From assembly GCA_963699105.1 (NCBI GenBank), contig CAVOTI010000001.1:682001-746000 (forward strand): a DNA stretch of 64,000 nucleotides, written 5' to 3'. A program made the translations under genes and the position numbers. This stretch comes from Bog-756 sp963699105 (GTDB lineage Bacteria; Actinomycetota; Acidimicrobiia; Acidimicrobiales; RAAP-2). Below the pieces are notes generated by a model. The model had not been told where the DNA came from. It made no database searches and was given only the letters and a program-made list of their open reading frames with translations. Below are positions 51,768-60,145 of this stretch, in pieces (within the stretch, counting starts at the first letter, position 1; every line of letters begins with the position of its first letter).

Positions 51768-53564
51768 TCAGGTCGAGCGGTCAGCCGCTACGTGCGAGGC
51801 GGGCGTCACACGTGGCACCGGGCTGGCTGGGTGGTCCAACCATTGTTCACGGGTCCGGGGCGACGGTCGGGGATGGTGCCCGAGATCGCTACGGACCGAG
51901 GGGATCGGGACGGCAGCGGACGGCAGGGCGGCCCCGAGGAAGGCGGCCGAGGAGACGGTGGTGGCAAAGTCCTTCAGAGCCACATCGCCGGTTGTGGCCG
52001 GGGCTCGGACCGGCACAGTCTGTTGCCGTGGTCCGTGTCGTGCCGGCTTGCGACCGACGAAGACGGCACTCCAGGTCCCGGCCACCAGTACGGCGATCCA
52101 GATGGATGCGAAGGTCGCATTGGTCAGTGACGAGTCCGAGGGTGCTGCGGCCAGCCCGTAGGCGATCGACCCGGCGAGCACGAAGATGGCAACCAGGGGG
52201 GGCACCACCGACCGCATGTGCCGGCCACCGATGGCGTGCTTGGACGTGACCACGAATCCGTTGGTGCGTCGGAACAGCACCCGCACAGAGGCGCCTATCT
52301 GGACGCCGAAGTTGGCAATGGCCAGGCTGTAGGCGGCGAATGTATAGCTTCCCGCCGAGGCGACGACGACCGTGAGGATGCACGAGCTGAAGTAGGGAAC
52401 GAAGTGGGCCAGAAACTCCGACGCAGAACCCTGGTGGATCGGAGTGACGTGGAAGAGGATCCGCAGGACCGGCAGGGACATGTACACCAGGACGGCCCAA
52501 CCGGACAGGAAGTAGGAGGCGGCCAGCAGATACTGGACCCGCATTCGCAGGGGAACCCGTGACCGAAGGATGCGGGGCACGGCCGACAGACAACCCTGGG
52601 CCCAACGGGCCTGCTGGCCGGCGTAGGAGGCCATGTCCTCGGGTCCGAGGCCGTGGGCCAGCACGTCGGGCACGTAGACGCTGGTCCAGCCCCGCTCGTG
52701 CAGCCGGACCGACATCTCGAAGTCCTCGGTCAGTGAGTTGGTCGGAAAGCCACCGACGTCCTCCAGAGCGCGACGACGAAGAACCACATTGGTCCCACAG
52801 CAGAACATGGCGCCCCGGGCATTCTTCCCGGGGGCGATGACCCCGAAGAACAGATCCTGCTGGGTGGCGGCCGCCGCCGCCACGTGCCCGCTGTCGCGAT
52901 TGATGTAGTACTGGGGCGTCTGGACGAACGCCACCCGGCCGTCCATCAGGTGCTTCAGCGTCTCCAGCAAGAATTCCGGAGCCGGCACGTGGTCGCAATC
53001 GAACACGGCGACAAGGGGAGCGTCGGTGATCCTGAGGGCGTGATTGAGGTTGCCCGCCTTGGCCCCCCGGTGCTCCTGCCTGGCGATGTAACGGATGCCG
53101 TGATGGGCGGCCAAAGCCGCCATCTCCGGGCGGTCACCGTCGTCTAGGAGCCATACCGTGATGTCCGCCCCCTCCATGCGGGTGGCGGCCAGCACGGTGG
53201 GCTCGACGATGTCGATCTGTTCGTTGAACGTAGGGATCAGTACGTCGACTCGCTGGTGCGGCGTCGGCCGGATGAAGGGCTTCGGGGCGGTGGGTCGGGA
53301 CCGCACGGTCCACCAGAAACCGGCGGCCTGGACCAGATTGAACAGCTCGACGATGACCAGTAGTCCGTACACCCACGGAGTGCCGGCGTGGGCCGGGGAC
53401 AGGAGCCACGTGAAGTACCAGATGCCCAAGATGACGTTCACAACGATCAGCCAGGTCAGCAGTCGCGGCCTGTTCGTCCGGACCGGCGGCACCGACGCCT
53501 GGTCGTAGGGCCGGTTGCCGACGGTGGCGGCGCTGACCCGACGCCGATGGGAGGGGGCGGTCAC
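51768..53564 (-). CDS. Cellulose synthase-like glycosyltransferase family 2 protein
   Basis: A 598-residue processive GT2. Membrane segments precede the catalytic domain (LLTWLIVVNVILGIWYFTWL). The D,D,D,QxxRW signature is DDGDRPEM, VAVFDCDHVPAPE, LTEDFEMSVR and SYAGQQARWAQG. Four or more membrane segments follow (LLAASYFLSGWAVLVYMS and others). No PilZ domain is evident at the C-terminus. It resembles BcsA-type enzymes, making a beta-linked polysaccharide and moving it across the membrane. GTG 53564 overlaps the preceding GT39 gene stop (GTGA). The neighbouring GH5 may trim the product. Confidence 0.85.
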   Translation of the reverse strand: MTAPSHRRRVSAATVGNRPYDQASVPPVRTNRPRLLTWLIVVNVILGIWYFTWLLSPAHAGTPWVYGLLVIVELFNLVQAAGFWWTVRSRPTAPKPFIRPTPHQRVDVLIPTFNEQIDIVEPTVLAATRMEGADITVWLLDDGDRPEMAALAAHHGIRYIARQEHRGAKAGNLNHALRITDAPLVAVFDCDHVPAPEFLLETLKHLMDGRVAFVQTPQYYINRDSGHVAAAAATQQDLFFGVIAPGKNARGAMFCCGTNVVLRRRALEDVGGFPTNSLTEDFEMSVRLHERGWTSVYVPDVLAHGLGPEDMASYAGQQARWAQGCLSAVPRILRSRVPLRMRVQYLLAASYFLSGWAVLVYMSLPVLRILFHVTPIHQGSASEFLAHFVPYFSSCILTVVVASAGSYTFAAYSLAIANFGVQIGASVRVLFRRTNGFVVTSKHAIGGRHMRSVVPPLVAIFVLAGSIAYGLAAAPSDSSLTNATFASIWIAVLVAGTWSAVFVGRKPARHGPRQQTVPVRAPATTGDVALKDFATTVSSAAFLGAALPSAAVPIPSVRSDLGHHPRPSPRTREQWLDHPASPVPRVTPASHVAADRST

Positions 53565-55124
53565 GAGAACTCCCACACGGTGACGTTCGGCGCCGACAGC
53601 GTCATTTCGAGCCGGCGGTGCCGGCCCAGTTCGTGCAAGGCCCGGGCGGTGGCGGCCTGAGCTTGGTCCACCCCGATGAAGTCGAAGGATCCGACGACGA
53701 AAATGGTGGCGGTGGTGGGCAACGGCGGCAGCGAGCCGGTGACGGCCACCGCCCTCATGTCGGGCTCGAAGTAGGCGACATCGACGTTGAAGTAGCTCGG
53801 GGCGTAGAGGATCTCGTCGCCGGGACGGGCCAGAGCGGAGATCTCCTTGAACGCGGCGTTGTAGCCGTAGAGCCGCGGGTTGGCGTCGTCGGCCTGCTGG
53901 GTGATCAGGCCGGCGGCGAGCACCACGATGAGGAGAGCGGCGATGATCCTGCGCACGGGGGCTCTGGGTACCATCGTCCACAGAGACCCGGCCAACAACA
54001 GGTACAGGGCGGGAACGGCCTCGATGAAGTAGCGGACCTCGAAGAGGCTCCGGCCGGCGGCGGCACTGGCGCTGGCCAGAAAGACCAGCGCCATGGGCAC
54101 GGCGATGATGGCGAACAGCACCCGGTTGGAGCGGTTCCGTGTCCGTCCGAGCACCATAAAGGCCATCAGCAGGCCGATCGGCCACAGAGCGACGAGAGCG
54201 TAGATCACCCCGTTGTTGTGATAGCCGAACAGAGCCCACACCAGGTTGTTGAGGATCCCGTAGGGTGAGAACCCGTCGACGGTCGACTGGGCGGTATGCC
54301 CTCCGAATCCGAGGCCGTTGGCCTGATTGTTGTGGAACTGGGTCAACAACAGTGGGAGGCCGGGCGCACAGACCACCACGATGCTGGTTACCGATACTCC
54401 CAGATGGGTGAGGGCCCTGCGCCCGTAGCGGTGGGCCACGAAGATCCACAGGATGATGACCGCTTCGGTTCCGACCGCCAGGACGGCGAACCACTGGGTC
54501 CAGACCATGGCGGCCCCCGCCGCGCTCCATGCCAACCAGTAGCGAAGCCGGCCGGTGGTGAGGATGCGGGCCAACGCCCAGATGGTGACGGTGGCCAACA
54601 GCATGAACAGCGCGTACATGCCGCGCCTCTTGCGAGTACCACACCGCCAGGGCCCCTAGCGTCCCGAAGGCGGCGGCCAGGACACCGGCCCAGGCGTGGT
54701 AGAGAGCCCGGCCGGCCAGGTAGAGCATGGGGATGGTCAACGTCCCGAACAGGATCGACGGCAGCCGCAGATCCGTTTCGGTCGAGCCCAACGAATGAGC
54801 GACCAGCCACAGGATCGTATAGTCGAGCGGAGGATGGTTGTCATGGAGCAACTGGTGGATCATCCCCGCGTAGGACAGCCGGACGTCGTAGCCGGTCGTG
54901 GCTTCATCGAGCCAGAACCCCCGCACGATGACCAGTCGAAGGCCGAGACCGAGGATGGTGAGGGCGGCCACCACGGCGGCGGGCGACACGCGGCTCACGG
55001 CGGCCGAGGCCCGGGTCGGCGCCTCGGGAACCGGTTGCGGCCGCTCCCGGTCGGCGTACCGCTTCAGCGCCAGGACGTCGGCCGGCGCCGGGCTACTGGT
55101 ACTGGTGGACGTCGAGATCGCCAT
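53561..55124 (-). CDS. GT39/ArnT-like membrane glycosyltransferase, frameshifted
   Basis: The N-terminal part (from 55124) carries GLGLRLVIVRGFWLDEATTG, with the DE motif after the first helix, and HNDPPLDYTIL-like HDNHPPLDYTILW, typical of GT39/PMT_2. At about 54,620 the frame is broken: WYSQEAR is followed in another frame by MYALFMLLATVTIWALAR, the expected 'YSQEARMYAL' sequence. One extra base explains it; repair gives about 520 residues with ten or so membrane segments, ending VWEFS. Such enzymes use polyprenyl-linked sugars at the membrane. The stop overlaps the GT2 gene start. Frameshift or assembly error is unresolved. Confidence 0.75.
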
Positions 55125-55518
55125 GAAGGGAAGGGCTCAATTCGGGGACGGGAGGAACGTACGTGTCGATCTCCGGCACTCGGAAGGGTCGAGGGAATTC
55201 GAGCCGCTCCGCCGGCGTCGGAACCGCCGGGCCAGATCGGCTCTGACGATGGAGAGGGCGGCGGCCCCGGCCCGGGCGGCGGCCCCGGCCCGGGCGGCGG
55301 CCCCGGCCACGGCCGACCACCACCAGCACCACCAAGCCAAAGAGCCCGAGCCCGACGAGGACCACCCCGATCGCCGAGATGACCGGCAACGGGCTGATAC
55401 CGCTTTCCACGAGGTGTTTTGGCGCTCCCGCCGACTGGGGCAGGGTGGGATACGCCAACACATGGGCGGCCGTCCTGCTCACGCCCTCGACGCCGGCGGT
55501 CACCGCTTCGACGGTCAT
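55093..55518 (-). CDS. Putative small membrane protein with GRGRRP repeats
   Basis: A possible 141-residue protein: a hydrophobic helix (VISAIGVVLVGLGLFGLVVL) followed by GRGRRP three times, then a Pro-rich region and an acidic end (VPEIDTYVPPVPELSPSLHG, then DLDVHQYQ). It overlaps the GT39 start by 32 bp. The ribosome-binding site is weak and no family is recognised. An 18-bp tandem repeat encodes the basic repeats. Confidence 0.4.
   Translation of the reverse strand: MTVEAVTAGVEGVSRTAAHVLAYPTLPQSAGAPKHLVESGISPLPVISAIGVVLVGLGLFGLVVLVVVGRGRGRRPGRGRRPGRGRRPLHRQSRSGPAVPTPAERLEFPRPFRVPEIDTYVPPVPELSPSLHGDLDVHQYQ
55257..55310. repeat. Three 18-bp tandem repeats
   Basis: GGCGGCGGCCCCGGCCCG in three adjoining copies; the third ends in AC instead of CG. 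Very G+C-rich and slippage-prone. Encodes Gly-Arg-Gly-Arg-Arg-Pro units in the minus-strand frame. Confidence 0.75.
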
Positions 55519-56087
55519 GCCGGGCTCGGAATGGAAACTGGATCCCGTCGGGTCGGAACCGTCGGATCGCCACCTACCGGGTCCCGCCGGGCGAACTCCC
55601 TACCGGCCGTCGCTGCCGACCATTTAGCCCTCACGTAACGCTTGGCGCTAGGAGCCATCTTCGAGACCGCCTGTCAGCACCGCCGAGAGCCAACACTGGT
55701 CCTCTGGACGCTTCTTCATCTCCGAAGCCCCAAGTCGTCAGATTATGCACCGACCTCGGGGATGACACAAATCGGTCATCTTCACTTCACCAAACGGACA
55801 CTCTGACCGGTGTCCGGCTCCCGCCCGGGCGGTCCGAAGTGGACCGGGACACGGCGGGCGGTCCGACGCGGCGGGGACACGGCGGGCGATCCGGACGGGG
55901 ACCGACCTCGGGCGATTGCATTCCGGTTTGGCGTACCGTTGGTAGGTGATGCCGTGGAATGCCGAGCCAGGTGGCCGGCAGGCGAATCACCAGGAAGAGG
56001 AGTTCGCCGCCCGGCCGCCGGGGTAGAACAGGAGCAGGCTCTGTCCCTGGCCAACCAACCATTCCGCTCCCACTGTCAGGAGGCTCC
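55519..56087. other. Intergenic region without a convincing gene
   Basis: About 570 bp upstream of the aldo/keto reductase. Short overlapping open frames show no motif or good ribosome-binding site. A hairpin CGGACAC (55795-55801) / GTGTCCG (55810-55816) and an AT-richer stretch around 55,735-55,800 are the only structures seen. It could hold promoters for the flanking divergent genes. Confidence 0.5.
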
Positions 56088-56975
56088 ATGACCACCACCG
56101 ATGGATCGGCCCGTCCGATCGAAGCCAGCACCACGATGTCCCTCGGCAACAACGTGGTGCACCGCCTCGGCTTTGGCGCCATGAGGATCACCGGCGATGG
56201 AGTGTGGGGAGAGCCGGCCGATCGGGACGAGTGCATTCGGGTACTGCGGCGCGCCATCGAACTCGGCGTCGACCTCATCGACACCGCTGACTCGTACGGT
56301 CCAGAGGTCAGTGAGAACCTGATCTTCGAAGCCCTCCACCCGTACCCTGACAACCTGGTCATCGCGACCAAGGCCGGTCTCACCCGTCAGGGGCCGGGCC
56401 AATGGTTGCCGGTCGGTCGGCCCGAGTACCTGCGCCAGCAGTGCGAGATGAGTCTCCGTCGGCTCGGCCTCGAGCGGATCGACCTGTTCCAACTCCACCG
56501 GATCGACGCCAAGGTGCCCGCCGACGAGCAGTTCGGCCTCATGGCCGAACTCTTGGACGAGGGGAAGGTCGGCGCCGTCGGACTGAGCAACGTGAGTGTC
56601 GACGAGCTGTCGGCGGCCCGGGCGGTGGTACCCGTGGTCAGCGTCCAGAATCTCTACAACCTGTCCAACCAGTCCTCAGCCGACGTCCTCGACGTCTGCA
56701 CGTCGGAGGGACTGGGGTTCATCCCGTGGTTCCCGGTGGCGGCCGGGCAGCTGGCCAACCCCGGTGGACCGGTGGACGCCATCGTGAAGGAGACCGGAGC
56801 GACGCCGTCACAGGTGTCGCTGGCCTGGCTGCTCCAGAAATCGCCCGTCGTCCTACCCATCCCAGGGACAAAGTCGGTGAAGCACCTCGAGGAGAATTGC
56901 CGGGCGGCAACACTCGAGCTCACCGACGACCAGCTGGCCTCGCTCGACAGGGCGGTGGCCAAGGGCGCCTCCTGA
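56088..56975 (+). CDS. Aldo/keto reductase
   Basis: A 295-residue AKR with the catalytic tetrad in place: Asp and Tyr in DLIDTADSYGPEVSENLIFE, Lys in NLVIATKAGLTR, His in IDLFQLHRIDAK. The C-terminal NADPH-site segment is LPIPGTKSVKHLEENCRAA. AGGAGG precedes ATG 56088 by 4-5 bp. It belongs to the small-molecule-reducing AKR group; the substrate is unknown. It is a single gene on the plus strand. Confidence 0.87.
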   Translation: MTTTDGSARPIEASTTMSLGNNVVHRLGFGAMRITGDGVWGEPADRDECIRVLRRAIELGVDLIDTADSYGPEVSENLIFEALHPYPDNLVIATKAGLTRQGPGQWLPVGRPEYLRQQCEMSLRRLGLERIDLFQLHRIDAKVPADEQFGLMAELLDEGKVGAVGLSNVSVDELSAARAVVPVVSVQNLYNLSNQSSADVLDVCTSEGLGFIPWFPVAAGQLANPGGPVDAIVKETGATPSQVSLAWLLQKSPVVLPIPGTKSVKHLEENCRAATLELTDDQLASLDRAVAKGAS

Positions 56976-57051
56976 TCCAGCAGGGCGGAGTCTGGAATAT
57001 CGGGCCCGGCGGACCACGGCCTCGCTCCGCCCGCCGGTCCTCCGGCCGCCC

Positions 57052-57073
57052 TATATAGACAATCCGATATACT
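57052..57073 (+). promoter_or_regulatory. Promoter/operator of the XRE-nucleotidyltransferase pair, probably leaderless
   Basis: TATACT (57068-57073) is a near-consensus -10 ending 7 bases before GTG 57081, so transcription should begin at or next to the start codon. ATATAG (57053-57058) and CGATAT (57065-57070) form an imperfect dyad overlapping it, a suitable autoregulatory site. The AT-rich stretch stands out in the G+C-rich surroundings. Confidence 0.5.
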
Positions 57074-57080
57074 GGGAGCC

Positions 57081-57410
57081 GTGGACCCGGCGAAGATCAT
57101 CCAGGACGTGCGACGCCGACAAGGGCTGACTCAGGCCGAACTGGCCCGGCGAGCCGGCACGTCCCAGCCGGTGGTTTCCGCCTACGAGCACGGACGGCGG
57201 GACCCGACGTACGCCACGTTGCGCAAGCTGGTGGAGGCGGGGGGCGAGCGGCTGGAGCTGGCGGCGGTGCCGGCGACCTCCGACCTGGCCAAGCCGGTCG
57301 ACTTCGAGGAGCACGCCCGCCGCCTGCTCGACGTGCTGACGTTGGCCGACGCCATCCCGGTTCGGCCTCGCTCGCCGGCCCTGCGGGCACCGCGGCTGGT
57401 GTCGAGATGA
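57081..57410 (+). CDS. XRE-family helix-turn-helix protein, probable antitoxin
   Basis: A 109-residue protein. The XRE HTH covers residues about 3-58: IIQDVRRRQGLTQAELARRA then GTSQPVVSAYEHGRRDPTYA. The C-terminal part (FEEHARRLLDVLTLADAI) may bind the partner. GTG start with an apparent leaderless promoter. The stop overlaps the nucleotidyltransferase start (ATGA), the usual arrangement of antitoxin before toxin. Likely represses its own operon. Confidence 0.78.
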   Translation: MDPAKIIQDVRRRQGLTQAELARRAGTSQPVVSAYEHGRRDPTYATLRKLVEAGGERLELAAVPATSDLAKPVDFEEHARRLLDVLTLADAIPVRPRSPALRAPRLVSR

Positions 57411-57955
57411 GCAGGCTGACGCTGGCCCAGCGGATTCTGGCGATCGACACCGCTCTGACCGATACCCCGCATGCCTTCGGCGGCGCTCTGGCCCTGGCCT
57501 ACTACGCCGAGCCACGCTCCACCATCGACATCGACGTCAACGTGTTCATTCCGCCAGAGCGATTCGCCGAGGTGGCCGGGCCGCTCGTCCGGTTGGGTGC
57601 CGCCGCCGACGACCCGTCCGTCGAGGCACTCGCCCGCCAGGACGGTCAGGTCCGGGTCATGTGGGACCAGACGCCGATCGATCTCTTCTTCTCGTACGAC
57701 GCCTTCCACGACGCCGCCGGCCGAGCCTGCTGTTCCGTGCCCTTCGGCGATGCGACGATCCCCATCCTCGGTGCCGACCATCTCATCGTCTGCAAAGTCG
57801 TGTTCGACCGTCCGAAGGACTGGGTGGACATCGAGGCCATGCTGGCGGCTGGAGCTGCCGTCAATGCCGCCGAGGTCCTCCGGTGGGTGGGCCGTATCGC
57901 CGGCGACGACGACCCGCGCTTCGACCGGATCGCCGCCCTGCTGAGCGGTCGCTGA
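57407..57955 (+). CDS. Nucleotidyltransferase-fold protein, probable AbiEii/MenA-type toxin
   Basis: A 182-residue protein with the minimal nucleotidyltransferase motif: G25-G26, then R37 and D41-I-D43 in EPRSTIDIDVNVF, with a third Asp92 in TPIDLFFSYD. The helix VCKVVFDRPKDWVDIEAMLA supplies K130, R135, K137 and D141, as in AbiEii/AbiGii and MenA-type NTases. Such toxins modify tRNA 3' ends or other targets with nucleotides. A GG instead of GS opens the motif. Paired with an XRE protein rather than the usual AbiEi, it may be a less-described TA variant. Confidence 0.72.
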   Translation: MSRLTLAQRILAIDTALTDTPHAFGGALALAYYAEPRSTIDIDVNVFIPPERFAEVAGPLVRLGAAADDPSVEALARQDGQVRVMWDQTPIDLFFSYDAFHDAAGRACCSVPFGDATIPILGADHLIVCKVVFDRPKDWVDIEAMLAAGAAVNAAEVLRWVGRIAGDDDPRFDRIAALLSGR

Positions 57956-58014
57956 AACCGGACGACAGCCACTCGGCCGTCTCCAGGGGCGGGGCCCGCC
58001 GATCGGGCCCGGGC

Positions 58015-59235
58015 TCAGCCCGCTCCGAACACCAAGGGGGCCGATCGAACCCCGGCGATGACCGGCGAAGCCGTCCGCACCACCTCCCCGGCCACCTCCA
58101 CCGAACCGAAGCGGGCCAACAGTTCCTCCAACAGGATCCGGCCCTCCAACCGGGCCAGCACCGCCCCGATGCAGAAGTGGGGGCCGAACCCGAAGGCCAC
58201 ATGGGGATTGGGATCGCGGGCGGCATCGAACTGATCGGCGGTCGGGCCGAACACCTCCTCGTCACGGTTGGCCGAGGCGTAGAGCATCAATACCGGCTCC
58301 CCGGGGCCCAGGGCGACGCCGCCCAGTTCAACGGACCTGGTGGTGGTCCGCATGAAGGCCACGACCGGGGTGGTCCACCGCAGCATTTCCTCGACGGCCA
58401 GAGGCAGGGCGCGGGGAGCCCCGACCATGGACCGATAGCGGAGGGCCTCCCACTCCCCCGGTGCCCCGGCGAATCCGAGCAGACCTCCCGACATCATGTT
58501 GCGGGTGGTCTCGTTGCCGGCCACCAGCAGTTGGACCAGGAACATGCCGAGCTCGGCGTCGGTCAACCGATCCCCGTCGACCTCGGCGGCCGCCAGCTCG
58601 GAGATGATGTCGTCCCGGGGGTTGGCCCGCCGGTCGGCCGCCGCCGCCAGCAGATAGGTGACCATCTCGGCACTGAGAGCCTGGCGCTCCTCCTCGGACC
58701 AGTCGGTGGCTCCGGGAATCACCGACTCCGACCACTTGAAGAACCGGGGCCACTCCTGCTCCGGCACTCCCAGGAGATCACTGATTACCTGGAGGGGAAG
58801 GGGGACGGCCAGGTCGGGGACGATGTCGACGGGCACTCCGGGCTCGATGGCATCGACCAAGGTCACCGTTCGGGCCCGGATGCCTACTTCCAGGGCCCGC
58901 ATGAAGGTCGGGCGGAAGCCGGGCTGAACCAGATCGCGGTAGCGGGTGTGGTCAGGCGGGTCGGTGTGCATCATGGTGGGCGGGGTGGCGTAGTCGGCCC
59001 CGATCTCCATGGTCAGGATGCCCCGGCTCGAACAGAAGGTGGCGGGGTCCCGCGACACGGTGATCACGTCGGCGTGGCGGCTGACCGCCCAAAAACCGAG
59101 CTGGTGGTTGCGGGCCACGGGAGCCTGGGCCCGCAACCGCGCGTACAACGGGAAGGGGTCGGCCGCGTAGAACTCGGGGTCGGCCAGCGGCGCGGTCAGA
59201 TCGCCGTCGTCGAGGTCAGGGGAATTCACCGTCAT
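58015..59235 (-). CDS. Cytochrome P450
   Basis: A 406-residue soluble P450. I-helix A239-GNETT, ExxR E283/R286, and haem Cys355 in FGFGPHFCIGAVLAR. MMHTDPPDHTRYRDLVQPGF is the C-helix region. It is similar in length and motifs to actinobacterial steroid or fatty-acid P450s, but I cannot assign a CYP family. No exact KstR-like site was found upstream. ATG 59235 (MTVNSPDLDD) is used rather than the longer open frame. Confidence 0.88.
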   Translation of the reverse strand: MTVNSPDLDDGDLTAPLADPEFYAADPFPLYARLRAQAPVARNHQLGFWAVSRHADVITVSRDPATFCSSRGILTMEIGADYATPPTMMHTDPPDHTRYRDLVQPGFRPTFMRALEVGIRARTVTLVDAIEPGVPVDIVPDLAVPLPLQVISDLLGVPEQEWPRFFKWSESVIPGATDWSEEERQALSAEMVTYLLAAAADRRANPRDDIISELAAAEVDGDRLTDAELGMFLVQLLVAGNETTRNMMSGGLLGFAGAPGEWEALRYRSMVGAPRALPLAVEEMLRWTTPVVAFMRTTTRSVELGGVALGPGEPVLMLYASANRDEEVFGPTADQFDAARDPNPHVAFGFGPHFCIGAVLARLEGRILLEELLARFGSVEVAGEVVRTASPVIAGVRSAPLVFGAG

Positions 59236-59390
59236 GAGTGAGGAACGATAGGCCGAATCGGTTGGTGATGAGTCGGGCGGGCGGTCGAACCGGTGGTCGA
59301 CGGCCGAGGCCTGGTGGACCGCCGGGGTGATTACCCCACCGGAGACTCCCCGACCGAAGGGTCGGGACGCGCTGGCTACGCTCCATACCG

Positions 59391-60128
59391 ATGCCAGAGC
59401 TCGGATCGGGGGACGCCCAACCGCTCTGGGCCGCCGACCAAGGACGGTCGCCCTCGGTCGGGCTGTGGATGGTGGACCTCGACCGCTGGAACGACACCCG
59501 CCTCGATGCCGGCGCACTGTCCGAGGGCGACCGGGCGCAGGCCCAGCGGTTGCGTGACCCACTAAAGGGGCGTCGCCTGCTGGCTCGACGATCGGTCACC
59601 CGGACCGTGCTCGCTTCGGCACTCGGGATCGATCCTCAGGTCGTCGCCATCGAACGCACCTGTCCCACGTGTGGCTCCACCGAGCACGGACGTCCCTACG
59701 TTCCGGAGTCGAACATCCTGTTCAGCGTGTCTTCCTCCGGCCGTCTGGCGGTGGTGGCCCTGTCGGTGGACCCGGTGGGCGTGGACATCGAACTCGACGA
59801 CGGCGGCATCCGGCCTCAACCACAGTCCCTCAGCCCCCCCGAGCGCCGCGCCTTGGCCGAGCTCCCGCCGGGCCGGAGAAGCGCCGCCTTCCTCCGCCTG
59901 TGGACAGCCAAGGAAGCGGTCCTCAAGGCCGGCAACCGGAGCCTGGCCGATGACCCCGCCACCGTCGACGTGGGGGCCGTCCTCACCTCGGACTCCACCC
60001 CGGTGAGCGACAACGGACAGATCTGGCACGTCCGTCACTCGACCGCCCAGCTGGACAACGGACGTCGGGCGGTGCTGGCGGTGGCCGGCCGGCGGCCGGC
60101 CGAGGTGGTGAACCGCTGGATCGAGTGA
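59391..60128 (+). CDS. 4'-phosphopantetheinyl transferase (Sfp-type)
   Basis: A 245-residue PPTase. Core motifs are PVGVDIELDD (metal-binding Asp/Glu) and FLRLWTAKEAVLKAG (WxxKEA), with the N-terminal RTCPTCGSTEHGRPYV segment seen in actinobacterial members. It transfers phosphopantetheine from CoA to carrier-protein Ser residues. As an Sfp-type enzyme it may serve a polyketide or non-ribosomal peptide pathway elsewhere, since none lies here. ATG 59391. Confidence 0.85.
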   Translation: MPELGSGDAQPLWAADQGRSPSVGLWMVDLDRWNDTRLDAGALSEGDRAQAQRLRDPLKGRRLLARRSVTRTVLASALGIDPQVVAIERTCPTCGSTEHGRPYVPESNILFSVSSSGRLAVVALSVDPVGVDIELDDGGIRPQPQSLSPPERRALAELPPGRRSAAFLRLWTAKEAVLKAGNRSLADDPATVDVGAVLTSDSTPVSDNGQIWHVRHSTAQLDNGRRAVLAVAGRRPAEVVNRWIE

Positions 60129-60145
60129 GACCCGGTGAGCAGGGT

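Noticed and set aside
55257..55310. Possible CRISPR-like repeat array
   Set aside because: Adjoining 18-bp units without spacers; a simple tandem repeat.
57661..59241. Long plus-strand open frame (526 codons) across the NTase end and the P450
   Set aside because: Starts inside a convincing NTase gene and runs antisense to a P450 with all motifs.
59236..59390. KstR-like site before the second P450
   Set aside because: AATCGGTT near 59,256 misses several fixed positions of the pattern.
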